A DNA stretch of 64,000 nucleotides from assembly GCF_020151015.1 (NCBI RefSeq), contig NZ_CP083746.1, positions 3,997,001 to 4,061,000 on the forward strand, written 5' to 3'. Shown in pieces: positions 27,385 to 35,917 of the stretch; the first letter of the stretch is position 1; the number at the start of each line of letters is the position of its first letter. This DNA comes from Pseudomonas sp. p1(2021b) (GTDB lineage Bacteria > Pseudomonadota > Gammaproteobacteria > Pseudomonadales > Pseudomonadaceae). The notes beneath the pieces were generated by a model. It worked only from the letters and a program-made list of their open reading frames with translations, had not been told where the DNA came from and did no database searches. The position numbers and the translations under genes were made by a program.

Positions 27385-30300
27385 TAACCACACCCTCCTG
27401 CAGAATTAGTATTAGTCCCCTTGCCTAGCGACTTGGTTAGCGCCTCACCAATAGTAATGTCCTTCGCGAGGACTTGGCCGGTACGAGGGATTTTTAAGGT
27501 TCCTTTTTGAGGGAAGCCCTCATACGACTTTTCTAACTTCTTAACCAACTCATCAGATGTACCCTCAAATTTTTTATTGAATGGCACCCCTTCCTTCTTT
27601 ATCGCCTCATGGAATTGCTGATGTAGTTTATCAGAACCCTCAACTTCATTAGGGAACCACGAAGGAGAATCAAGTTTTGTACCTAACTCTGGGAACCCAT
27701 GAGTATTTGCGTGAGCCCGCGGGAATGGATGATGCCCCATACCATTAGGTTTCAGAGGCTTCCAAAATGCCATCCACCCCCAAGGATCTACCCAAGATAG
27801 TGGATTTGGAACATATTGATAAAGATTAATGCCTCCCCTAAGACCTATCGGATCCTGAGTGGCAAAGCGCCCGATCTCGGGATCATAGTAACGGAAGGTA
27901 TTGTAGTGCAGGCCCGTCTCTTCATCAGAGTATTGGCCCTGGAATCGGAGATTCTGCTCAAGCTTATTGACAGTTAATTGCTCGACCGCACCCCACGAAC
28001 GATACGTCGCCTGCCAAACAATCTCACCTTCGCTATCCGTCACCTCCAGCGGCGTACCGATCTGGTCGGTATGGAAATAGTAGACCTTCTGCCCTTTCCC
28101 TTCGATGCGATCGACACGTGCCAGCGGTGCGTAACTCCCCGGCTCATAGAAATACAGAATGCTCTGCCTCGGCGTCTCCTCACGCAGCATCCGCAGCCCT
28201 TGCCAGACGAAGCGTTTCTGCTCGACCTCGCCGTTGATTTCCGACTGCTTCGCTACTCGCCGCCCCAAGCTGTCGTAGCGGTAGTGCCCGATACTCTCCA
28301 GCTTGCCATTGACCAATGTCTCGGCACGTACCAGCCGGTTCTCGCAATCATAGGCAAAGTGCTGCAGCGTGCTGTGCCCCGAGCGCTTCTCGATCAGGTT
28401 GCCCCACGGATCGTAGCGGTACTCCTGGTCCCGCCACTGCTTGATCCGGTTGTCCTTGACCTTGGCGAACTGGCGCGCGTTGAAGTCCAGCCGGTTGGCC
28501 GCCGCGTCGTAGCGAAACTCCTCGCTACCTATCAGCGAGCCGGTATCGCGGCTGCGCAATTGCCCGTTGGCTTCGTATTCGTATTTAACCTCGCCGCGCA
28601 GCTTGTCGAGCGTGCGTACCAGTTCACCCGCCGGGTCGTACTGATAACGGCGGTGGATCGGGTTGTAGGCATGCTCCACCAGCAGCGAGGTATTGATGCC
28701 GGTGTTGTGCACTTGCGAGAGCTTGTCGGCTGGCAAGGTCGAGGCGAATTGCCAGGCCTTGCGCCCCATCGCGTCATAACCGAAGCAACTGGTGAGCTTG
28801 CCCTGGGTCCGGTAGACCTCACGGTGCAGGTCATCGCGCTCCATGTCGCTGATCACCTGGCCGTCCAGGTTCAGCTGGTGCAGGTGCCCGCTGCCGTAGT
28901 ACAGGTGGTTGACCTTGCGGCCATCTGGCAGGGTCAATGTGGTCAGGTTGCTGAGCGGGTCATATTCATAACTGAGCGTGCCAGCGGGCGTGATTTCTTT
29001 CGTCAGCCGGCCGAGCAGATCGTAGGCGTACTCCAGCTTCTCTTCCGTGATCCCAAGCTGCTTGCCGATCCCGGTCGGTTGCCGCTCGATGCTCAGCAAC
29101 CGGTCGCCGTCGTCGTACGCAAAGGTCTGGCTCGCATCGCGGTTGATCTTGGCGATCAACCGGCCAATGGTGTCACGCTCGAACAGCGTGTGCCGTTCCG
29201 GGCGTTCGGCATTTTCGCCGTAGCCAATCTCATCCAGTCGGGTGAGATGACCACCTTCGTTGTAGGTGAAGCGCCGCGTCAGGTTGTCCACCCGTACTTC
29301 TTCGACCAAGCGGTCCGATGCATCGTAGGCAAAGCTGTAGGTCGCGTTGTTCTCATTGACCAACGCGGTCAGGCGAATGGCTTTGTCGTACTCGTAGCGA
29401 ATTCGCTGGCCCTTGGCATCCTGGCGGCTGCTCGGCAAACCCCGGGCCGTGCGCAGCAGGCGGGTGGTCTGGCCCTTGCCGTCGGTGTGGCTGAGCACCT
29501 GGCCATAGACGTTGTAGGTGAAGGTTTCCGAGGTGCCGTCCGGGTGGGTGATCTTCAGCACCTCACCGTCCGGCTTACGCTCCAGCGTGGTGGTCTGGTT
29601 CAGCGCGTCGGTGACGGCGACCAAGTGCTGGCGCTCGTCGTAGCGGTAGTAGGTGCTCTTGCCCGAGCAGTCCTGGTAACGCTCGACCTGGGCCTGGGTG
29701 TTCCACCACAGGTACTTGGACTTGTAGGTCGCGTCGATGATGGTGTGCGGCAGGCCATCGTCGCTGTTCAGGTACTCGGTCATCTGGCCGAGGGCATCGA
29801 ATTCGGCGAGTAGGTTGCCCTTGTCGTCGTAGCGCGCTCGCCAGGTGCTGCCGTCCGGGTAGCTGACCTGGGTCACCAAGGTGGTCAGGTGGTGATACTC
29901 GTACTGGATCTTGCGGCCCAGCGGGTCAGTTTCCTCGAGCAGGCGGGCGAACTCGTCGTACTTGAAAGCGAGTTTGTTGCCGTCTGGCAGGACTAGCCCG
30001 ACCATGTTGCCGTGGTCGTCCAGCTCGATGGCATAGCGCTCACCACCATAGTCCCGGCTGGCAACCACGCGATGGTCGGCGTTGTACTGCACTTCCAGCT
30101 CGCGGCCGAGCACGTCGGTGGCCCAGCTGGTGCGGGCGCTCAGGTCGTAGCGGAAATGGTAATGCTCACCGTCGCTGGTCCAGTGCTCGACCACGCGCGG
30201 CTTGTCGCCAATGGTTTCCCAGCGGTAGTGGCAGCCCAGGCCCAGCGCGTTGCTGTGGCTGGTCATCAGCCCTTCGGCGTAGGTGAAACCGCGCACCGAA

Positions 30301-31598
30301 TCACCGTTGCGGTTGATCACTTCGCTCAGTTGGCCGTGTTCGTCGTAGCGGTACTGGGTGAGCGTTTCCACCGCTTCGTTGTTCACCACGCGCTTGATGT
30401 CGGTCAGCCGGCCCAGCGGGTGGTCGTAGTGCAGGTGCACCCGCGTGCCGCCGGTGGCGCTGATGTCGGTCAGCCTGCCTTCGGCTGTACGGGTGAAATG
30501 CAGGAAGTGGCCGAGGGCGTTCTCGATGCGTTGCAGCGGGACTTCGGTGTTGGTGTCTGGCACTTCACCGAAGTAGAAGAACAGGTTGTCGAGGGTCTGC
30601 AGGAGGTAGTGACCACCCTCGGTGCACACCAGGTACACCTGCTCGTGCGGGTTGTAGATGCGCTCGCCCGGTTGCAGGGTGACGAAGGGGACTTCGCGGC
30701 CCTGGTTGTCGGTCAGGTAGATGAAGCTACCGCTGCGGCGCAGGCTCTGCTCCCAAGGCAGCACCCAACCACGGCCAAGTACGCTGTCGACGGTCAGGTC
30801 GCTGGCGTAGAAGCGCGACCATTCGATCGGCATGAGGCCCGGGAGGTTGAAATCGACTTCGTCGTGAATGACCTTGCGCCCAGTCGTGAGATCGACCGGG
30901 TTGCCCACCAGGCCGCCCACGGCACGCTCGATCGCGGGGCCGACCACATAACGGCTGGCCACCTCGCCGGCCACGAACCCGGCGGTGAACTTGGCCACGC
31001 ACGGCATGATGGCCTTCATGCCGGCCTGGCTACCGGCCTTGATCAACTGCGCGATGCCGCCAGCAGCACCCGCGATGGCCATCAGCACATCGACGGTGGT
31101 GCGTAGCCATTCGGGTACTTCGTCGTCTACCGGCAGGTAACGGTAGGTACCGCCGCCGATGATGACGTTGTCCGAGCCACTGGTAATGGTCGCGCCGCAA
31201 GTCAGCTTGTCGCCATTGCGTGCGGCGGCCACGCTGTTGATGAAGACGTTGGTCGAGCCTTCGGCGATCTGCACCGGCCCTGGGTGCTTGTCGCAGGCGC
31301 CGATGCTTTTCTCGACGCGGGCAGCCTTGCGGCCGTTGATGAAGACGTTGGGGGAGGCCGTGGTTATCGTCCCTGACGGGGACGAGAACATTTTGCCTAT
31401 CGCCTCCCCTGCGGCAACCAGCAAGCTGCCCCCTACACCTGCCGCGAGACCGGCCAGCAAGGCCACGCCGAACCCGCAAGTGAACGTGGCGATGGCCACC
31501 GTGGCCACCAGCGCGATCCCCAGGGCCGCTCCGATCAGGAAGCCCCCCAGCGCGCTGGTGTGTGAAATCTCGTCGCCGAACCTGGCCGCTTCGAACAT
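27384..31598 (-). CDS. Full-length Rhs polymorphic toxin with PAAR-like domain and GHH-type nuclease tip
   Basis: A 1404-residue contact-dependent effector of the T6SS-type Rhs class. Two hydrophobic helices (about 17-40 and 42-64) precede a PAAR-like domain (about 74-155: GTITTASPNVFINGRKAARV, later GDKLTCGATITSGSDNVIIGGG). A DUF6531-like opening (NPVDLTTGRKVIHDEVDFNL) is near residue 235, followed by many YD repeats that build the shell. The core ends at TQDPIGLRGG and NPLSWVDPWGW; the usual DPxGL is DPWGW here. The last 129 residues are the tip, with MGHHPFPRAHANTHGF resembling GHH/HNH nucleases. AGGAG precedes the ATG. No vgrG or Eag chaperone gene is adjacent. The tip is AT-richer than the core. 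Confidence 0.9.
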   Translation of the reverse strand: MFEAARFGDEISHTSALGGFLIGAALGIALVATVAIATFTCGFGVALLAGLAAGVGGSLLVAAGEAIGKMFSSPSGTITTASPNVFINGRKAARVEKSIGACDKHPGPVQIAEGSTNVFINSVAAARNGDKLTCGATITSGSDNVIIGGGTYRYLPVDDEVPEWLRTTVDVLMAIAGAAGGIAQLIKAGSQAGMKAIMPCVAKFTAGFVAGEVASRYVVGPAIERAVGGLVGNPVDLTTGRKVIHDEVDFNLPGLMPIEWSRFYASDLTVDSVLGRGWVLPWEQSLRRSGSFIYLTDNQGREVPFVTLQPGERIYNPHEQVYLVCTEGGHYLLQTLDNLFFYFGEVPDTNTEVPLQRIENALGHFLHFTRTAEGRLTDISATGGTRVHLHYDHPLGRLTDIKRVVNNEAVETLTQYRYDEHGQLSEVINRNGDSVRGFTYAEGLMTSHSNALGLGCHYRWETIGDKPRVVEHWTSDGEHYHFRYDLSARTSWATDVLGRELEVQYNADHRVVASRDYGGERYAIELDDHGNMVGLVLPDGNKLAFKYDEFARLLEETDPLGRKIQYEYHHLTTLVTQVSYPDGSTWRARYDDKGNLLAEFDALGQMTEYLNSDDGLPHTIIDATYKSKYLWWNTQAQVERYQDCSGKSTYYRYDERQHLVAVTDALNQTTTLERKPDGEVLKITHPDGTSETFTYNVYGQVLSHTDGKGQTTRLLRTARGLPSSRQDAKGQRIRYEYDKAIRLTALVNENNATYSFAYDASDRLVEEVRVDNLTRRFTYNEGGHLTRLDEIGYGENAERPERHTLFERDTIGRLIAKINRDASQTFAYDDGDRLLSIERQPTGIGKQLGITEEKLEYAYDLLGRLTKEITPAGTLSYEYDPLSNLTTLTLPDGRKVNHLYYGSGHLHQLNLDGQVISDMERDDLHREVYRTQGKLTSCFGYDAMGRKAWQFASTLPADKLSQVHNTGINTSLLVEHAYNPIHRRYQYDPAGELVRTLDKLRGEVKYEYEANGQLRSRDTGSLIGSEEFRYDAAANRLDFNARQFAKVKDNRIKQWRDQEYRYDPWGNLIEKRSGHSTLQHFAYDCENRLVRAETLVNGKLESIGHYRYDSLGRRVAKQSEINGEVEQKRFVWQGLRMLREETPRQSILYFYEPGSYAPLARVDRIEGKGQKVYYFHTDQIGTPLEVTDSEGEIVWQATYRSWGAVEQLTVNKLEQNLRFQGQYSDEETGLHYNTFRYYDPEIGRFATQDPIGLRGGINLYQYVPNPLSWVDPWGWMAFWKPLKPNGMGHHPFPRAHANTHGFPELGTKLDSPSWFPNEVEGSDKLHQQFHEAIKKEGVPFNKKFEGTSDELVKKLEKSYEGFPQKGTLKIPRTGQVLAKDITIGEALTKSLGKGTNTNSAGGCG

Positions 31599-31918
31599 GA
31601 GGGTTACTCCTGTTCGCCAGGAACGGGATAGCCTGCGACCGGGTCGCGTCGATCCATAAACATCAGCATCTCCATGAAATGCACGGTGAAGGTCCTCAAT
31701 CCGATTGCCGTGTAATCATCCGTGAAAGGCGCTGAGTTAATAGGCTGGAGCGTTGCACTGTCAACCGAGTGAGGGCCTTGTGTGGCGCGGGTTACAGGTG
31801 GGCAAAAATGCCATCAAAAAGCCACACACCAGAGAAATCGTTGCCTCCTGAGCCGAAGGTTGGCAGTTCAGTTAAACGGGCCTTTTTGTAATTTCAGAAA
31901 CGTCTGTAGGAAAAATCG
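31599..31918. other. Gap upstream of rhs with a tiny coupled ORF
   Basis: The 320 bases between gspN and rhs hold no recognisable gene. On the minus strand a frame with ATG at 31675 encodes MEMLMFMDRRDPVAGYPVPG, then EQE-stop at 31604, five bases before the rhs ATG. The rhs ribosome site AGGAG lies in its last codons. The frame is open for about 70 codons back to a TGA, so it may be the tail of a lost upstream gene. I see no clear promoter. Confidence 0.4.
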
Positions 31919-32578
31919 CTACCACTGGATCTCTTTTCGACCAGACAGCACTTGCGGCCCCAGCCATTGCATACCCCGCAACACTGCAATCAGCCCGGCA
32001 TCTGGCTGCAAATCGAGCGCGACCGTTGCCCGGTGCGCCAGCAGGTCCGCATCCAGCTTCAATTCATGTTGCCCTATCTGCGTCAGTTGCCCGCGCAAGC
32101 GCCAGCCAGCACGACAGTCCATCTCAACCCAACCCTGCCCCAACCCCAACGACCAGGGCGCAGCCAGGGCCAGGTCTTCCACCGCAAGCCGGCCTTGGGC
32201 TTGCAGGCATTGCGACCCCTTGCCCTGCAGACGAACCACGCCTTGCCATTGCCCCGCCAACCGATAGACCGACGCAACGCTGGCGCGCGGTCCCAGCGCC
32301 TCGAGCTCGGCCTGCCACTGCCACGGCCAACCGCCCAGGCGAGCGCGCCAGCCTTGACCCTGGTACGCCAGGTCTATCTCGATCTCGCGATGCCAGGGGC
32401 GCCAGTGCCAGTGCACCGGGCCGGCCTCGCCTACCTGCCGGGCTTCACCCTGCCATAGGCTCCCAGACACGCCGGCCACCGGCAGGGCCTGGCCACGCAG
32501 CACCCAGCCGGCCGGCAGCTCGACCAGCACGGTCAGGCAGAACACCACCGTCAGCCATACCCAGCCACGCCGTGTCAT
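31919..32578 (-). CDS. gspN: Type II secretion protein N
   Basis: A 219-residue protein with one N-terminal membrane helix (WVWLTVVFCLTVLVELPAGW) and a periplasmic domain rich in Trp and Gln (GVSGSLWQGEARQV), the pattern of GspN, an accessory T2SS inner-membrane component not required in all systems. Its ATG overlaps the gspM stop (ATGA), and it is the last gene of the operon. GspN is absent from P. aeruginosa xcp, so its presence distinguishes this system. Confidence 0.82.
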   Translation of the reverse strand: MTRRGWVWLTVVFCLTVLVELPAGWVLRGQALPVAGVSGSLWQGEARQVGEAGPVHWHWRPWHREIEIDLAYQGQGWRARLGGWPWQWQAELEALGPRASVASVYRLAGQWQGVVRLQGKGSQCLQAQGRLAVEDLALAAPWSLGLGQGWVEMDCRAGWRLRGQLTQIGQHELKLDADLLAHRATVALDLQPDAGLIAVLRGMQWLGPQVLSGRKEIQW

Positions 32579-32961
32579 GGCCGCAACCACAGCGCGAAAC
32601 GCAGACCCTTGACGTCCCGCTCCAGGCCCCATTGCAAGGGCTGGGCGCCATCGATCTGCACGGCCTGCAGCCACCCTTGCAGCACCTGCTCGTCAGCGAC
32701 CAGGCCATGCAGTTGCCAGGTTTGGTCGTCGGCTTGCACATCCTGCAGGTCGATCCCCCGTGCCTGAGCCGACTGACGCAGGCGCTCCAGGCTCAGCGTC
32801 GGCCCATTGCGCAGCCCTGCAGCCGTGGCAGCCAAGGCTTGCCACTGGTTCGTCTCGCGCCACAGGGCCAAGCCTTCACGCCCGGCCAGCAAAGCCAGCA
32901 GCGATGCAATCAGGCTCCAGGCCAGGGCCATGCGGTAGCGTCGCACGCCATCCAAGTTCAT
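32575..32961 (-). CDS. gspM: Type II secretion protein M
   Basis: A 128-residue inner-membrane protein: short cytoplasmic N-terminus, one helix (MALAWSLIASLLALLAGREG), then a periplasmic ferredoxin-like domain (GIDLQDVQADDQTWQLHGLV). GspM partners GspL in the assembly platform. The ATG overlaps the gspL stop. An upstream in-frame extension lies inside gspL and was rejected. Confidence 0.85.
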   Translation of the reverse strand: MNLDGVRRYRMALAWSLIASLLALLAGREGLALWRETNQWQALAATAAGLRNGPTLSLERLRQSAQARGIDLQDVQADDQTWQLHGLVADEQVLQGWLQAVQIDGAQPLQWGLERDVKGLRFALWLRP

Positions 32962-34064
32962 GTTGCGTCCCCCAGGTCGAACACCACTTGCCATTGCCCT
33001 GCTTGCCCATCGCCCTGCACCTCGACGCGTACCCCCGCGCCCGAGGCCATCGCGTCCCAAGGCGGCGCGGCGTCATCACCCTCCATGCGCAGGTGCCAGC
33101 GCCGGCCATCGAAGCGCACGGCCTGCAGGCGCCAACGGGGCTGCTCACGCAGCCAGGCCTGCAAACGGGTTTGCAGGTCCTCGAGCTGGCGCAGGCGCAG
33201 TTGCCGTTCCGTCTCGGCCCCCTGCAGGCGCTTGAGGGCCTGTGCGGCCTGGCGTGGCGACGCCTGTTGGCCTACCACCGCGTGTACCTGGGCTCGCCAT
33301 AGTTGCGCCTGGCGCCATTGCTGGTGCGTCCACAACCCGGCCCATAACGTGCACAACAGCAGGCAAGCGAGCATCAGGCGCACGTGCAGGCCTGGCAACT
33401 GAGGCCTGCGCCACGTTCGCGCCCGCCGCTGGGTGAACAGCCCGGGCAGCGCGTCGAGGTTGGCCAGGTGCGTCGGCCAGGCGCCCTCCATGACCTCCAT
33501 CGGCAGGCCCGCCCAAGGCGAACGCGGGGCCTCGCCCAGGGTCTGCGGCCAGGCCAGCCAATGCTCGTGGCCATCCTCGAACACGCCTCTGAACAGCCTC
33601 ATGTCCGTCGGCTTGCGCCATTGCCATGCCGTACCCGTCGTCGGTGCCGGCAGCAGCTGGAACTCCGCCCAGCAGCGCTCGAGTGGCAATCCCCAGGTTG
33701 CACACTGGGCTTGCCAGGCTTCGAGCTGCTGGCGGGCCACGACTACCAGGCGTACCTGGCCCGCCAGCCGGGCAAGGTTGGAGCAGGCCAGGGTCTGGGG
33801 GGCCTGCAACAACTGGTCTTCCAACAGCAGCGGCCACTCCTCGCGCTTGAGCGCAACAGGGGCAGTCACCTGGAAATGGCTGCACGCCTCCCCCGGCACC
33901 ACCAGGGCCACTCGGGCGTGCGGCTCGGCCGGGGGCTCGCCCTGGCCCTGGCGCAGCGGCGTGTCACCGCCCACCAGCAACCAGTCCCAGGGGGTGTCGG
34001 CCAGGCCGGGGCGCAGCAGGAGCCAGGGCCGGGTCGGCGCGGGTCGTCGCCACTCAAATTTCAT
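32958..34064 (-). CDS. gspL: Type II secretion protein L
   Basis: A 368-residue bitopic protein. A cytoplasmic actin-like domain (residues 1-225) would bind the GspE ATPase; a single helix (HVRLMLACLLLCTLWAGLW) lies near residue 235, and a periplasmic domain with coiled-coil character follows (QAAQALKRLQGAETERQLRL). It links the ATPase to the inner-membrane platform with GspM. It overlaps gspJ and gspM by four bases each; gspK, which usually lies between J and L, is missing here. Confidence 0.88.
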   Translation of the reverse strand: MKFEWRRPAPTRPWLLLRPGLADTPWDWLLVGGDTPLRQGQGEPPAEPHARVALVVPGEACSHFQVTAPVALKREEWPLLLEDQLLQAPQTLACSNLARLAGQVRLVVVARQQLEAWQAQCATWGLPLERCWAEFQLLPAPTTGTAWQWRKPTDMRLFRGVFEDGHEHWLAWPQTLGEAPRSPWAGLPMEVMEGAWPTHLANLDALPGLFTQRRARTWRRPQLPGLHVRLMLACLLLCTLWAGLWTHQQWRQAQLWRAQVHAVVGQQASPRQAAQALKRLQGAETERQLRLRQLEDLQTRLQAWLREQPRWRLQAVRFDGRRWHLRMEGDDAAPPWDAMASGAGVRVEVQGDGQAGQWQVVFDLGDAT

Positions 34065-34651
34065 GAGCGCCCCCAGGGCAATACGAAGGTGCAGACATAC
34101 GGTGCTCCATCACGCTGCAGATGCAAGCGCACGCCACGACCCGGGTGCACCGGTTGCTCGGAAGGCCAGGCCAGCCAACGGCCCTCCTGGAAATAGAGAA
34201 TGTGCATGGCACTCACCCGCTCCAATTGTTCACGCAGCGCCCATCGCGGCTCTTCCGCGGCGTACAGGTCTGCCGAGGTCTCCAGCAGCAGCCGTTGGCC
34301 GTGGGCATCGAAGCGCAGGCGTTGACGCTGCAGACGTGATCCTCCCTCGGCCTGCGGCCAGCCGGTTGCGGCCACCCACAGCAAGGTGTTGCGCTGTGGC
34401 TGCCAGTCGAGCCAGCGCACCGCCAGGGGCAGGCGTTGTTCGTACACCCGGCGCAGCACCGGGCTGTCGAAGCGCCGTTCCAAGGCCAGGCAGAACTCCA
34501 GCACGCTGTCTGCGTCGGCAGACGTGCCGAGGCGTTCGCGCACCTTGAGCCAGCCGTTCACCAGCGCCGCGAGCATGACGCCGAGCACGGCGGTCAAGGC
34601 CAGCGCCACCATCAGTTCGATCAGAGTCATGCCTCCCTGGCGAGCGTTCAT
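34061..34651 (-). CDS. gspJ: Type II secretion minor pseudopilin J
   Basis: A 196-residue pseudopilin. The prepilin cleavage site is MNARQGG/MTLIELMVALAL, where the +1 residue is Met instead of the usual Phe, and the conserved Glu at +5 is present. The globular domain has VLEFCLALERRF and WLDWQPQRNTLLW. GspJ joins I and K in the pseudopilus tip. The start overlaps the gspI stop (ATGA). Confidence 0.87.
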   Translation of the reverse strand: MNARQGGMTLIELMVALALTAVLGVMLAALVNGWLKVRERLGTSADADSVLEFCLALERRFDSPVLRRVYEQRLPLAVRWLDWQPQRNTLLWVAATGWPQAEGGSRLQRQRLRFDAHGQRLLLETSADLYAAEEPRWALREQLERVSAMHILYFQEGRWLAWPSEQPVHPGRGVRLHLQRDGAPYVCTFVLPWGRS

Positions 34652-35016
34652 GGGCGCTCCAGGAAAAGGCTGTACTGCCCCAGCGGCAGGCGTTGGTCGG
34701 CATCGGCGAACAGCCGCAACTGGCCCCGGCGCAAGTCGCGCACACCCGTGCCACGCAGTTGCAACTGCCAGTGGCAGGCCTGCCCGCCCTGGTGCAGTAC
34801 GCCGCTGTTCTGGTTGGACGGTGGCCAGTAGCGCTCCACGGTAAAACGCGCCTGCAGTTCGCGCGCGCAGAGCAGGCCCAGGCGATGCTGTTGCACGCTT
34901 TCCTGCACGGCCAGGCGCTGGCGCAGCACCTGGTTGGTGATCACCGCCAGCACTGCGGCGATCGCCAGGGCGACGCTCACTTCGAGCAAGGTGAACCCTC
35001 GCTGGCGCGCCTTCAT
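34648..35016 (-). CDS. gspI: Type II secretion minor pseudopilin I
   Basis: A 122-residue pseudopilin with the prepilin motif RQRG/FTLLEVSVALAIAAVLAV followed by a small globular domain containing LCARELQARFTVERYWPP. It nucleates the pseudopilus tip with J and K. The start overlaps the gspH stop by three bases. The prepilin peptidase that would process it (GspO/PilD) is not in this window. Confidence 0.87.
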   Translation of the reverse strand: MKARQRGFTLLEVSVALAIAAVLAVITNQVLRQRLAVQESVQQHRLGLLCARELQARFTVERYWPPSNQNSGVLHQGGQACHWQLQLRGTGVRDLRRGQLRLFADADQRLPLGQYSLFLERP

Positions 35017-35447
35017 GAGCCCTGGATCCTGCGCAGCTGGCCATCACGCCCCCACGCCCAACGCTCGCTGCCTTCGGCCCAGCGCCAGGTCAGGCTGCCC
35101 GGCTGGGCCCAGCCCTGCGGGGTGAACACCAGTTGCGGTGCCTGGCTCGCGGGCCAGTCCGGGCGCAGCGCCGTGGGCCAGTCGCCCAGGCGGGTCGGCT
35201 CGGCTACCCAACCTGCCGGCTCACGCCGAACGAACTCCGGGCGCTGGCCGTTCCAGCGCAGGCCACGCACCTGGCCCGCGTGCCGGGCCAGGGCAGCCTG
35301 GCTGCGGACCTCGGCGGCCAGGCGCGCCAAGGCTTGATCGGCGCCAGCCTTGCCGCCGTCGAGCCAGGCCACGCTGAGCCCGGTCATCAGCCCGACGATG
35401 GCCAGCACCACCAGCAATTCGAGCAGGCTGAAGCCGCGTTGGCCCAT
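35013..35447 (-). CDS. gspH: Type II secretion minor pseudopilin H
   Basis: A 144-residue pseudopilin with a very short leader, MGQRG/FSLLELLVVLAIVGLMTG, and a C-terminal beta-rich domain ending GRDGQLRRIQGS. GspH links the tip to the GspG shaft. An in-frame GTG one codon upstream is also possible. It starts seven bases after gspG ends. Confidence 0.88.
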   Translation of the reverse strand: MGQRGFSLLELLVVLAIVGLMTGLSVAWLDGGKAGADQALARLAAEVRSQAALARHAGQVRGLRWNGQRPEFVRREPAGWVAEPTRLGDWPTALRPDWPASQAPQLVFTPQGWAQPGSLTWRWAEGSERWAWGRDGQLRRIQGS

Positions 35448-35453
35448 CACCGG

Positions 35454-35888
35454 TCAGAGTTCCCAGTTGCCCAGGTCGGCATCCAGGCCCTCGCCGCCCG
35501 GCACGCCATCGGCACCCAGGGAATAGACATCGACCCGCCCGTGCTCACCAGGCAAGCGATATTGATAGGGCGTACCCCAAGGATCTTCCGGCAGGCGACG
35601 GATATAGCCATCGCTGCGCCAGGCCCGTGGCAGCGGCTCCTGGGTCGGCTTCTTCACCAGGGCCGCCAGGCCCTGTTCGCTGCTGGGAAAGCGCAGGTTG
35701 TCCAGGCGGTACATGTCCAGGGCCTGCTCCAGGGTCGCCAGGTCGGCCATGACCTTCTGGCGCATGGCCTTGTCCTGGTTGCCCAGCACGCTGGGGGCGA
35801 CCACCGCGATCAGCAGGCCGATGATGAAGATGACCACCATGATTTCCATGAGGGTGAAACCACGCTGGCGCGCGCGTCGATGCTGCAT
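35454..35888 (-). CDS. gspG: Type II secretion major pseudopilin G
   Basis: A 144-residue major pseudopilin with the motif RQRG/FTLMEIMVVIFIIGLLIA and the calcium-site region DPWGTPYQYRLPGEHGRVDV then SLGADGVPGGEG, typical of GspG. The ATG giving MQHRRARQRG has AGGAG at ideal distance; a six-residue longer frame would put the ribosome site inside the gene. It forms the shaft of the pseudopilus. Confidence 0.95.
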   Translation of the reverse strand: MQHRRARQRGFTLMEIMVVIFIIGLLIAVVAPSVLGNQDKAMRQKVMADLATLEQALDMYRLDNLRFPSSEQGLAALVKKPTQEPLPRAWRSDGYIRRLPEDPWGTPYQYRLPGEHGRVDVYSLGADGVPGGEGLDADLGNWEL

Positions 35889-35917
35889 GTTGGTGCTCCT
35901 GTTCACAATTGCGGTTT

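Noticed and set aside
27978..29813. 611-codon plus-strand frame over the rhs core
   Set aside because: Antisense shadow of YD repeats; the same shadow recurs over the displaced core at 23500-24282, as expected from the duplication.
18488..31598. Prophage or integrative element explanation for the AT-rich region
   Set aside because: No integrase, structural phage genes, tRNA target or flanking att repeats; the alternation of core and tip sequence fits an Rhs island.
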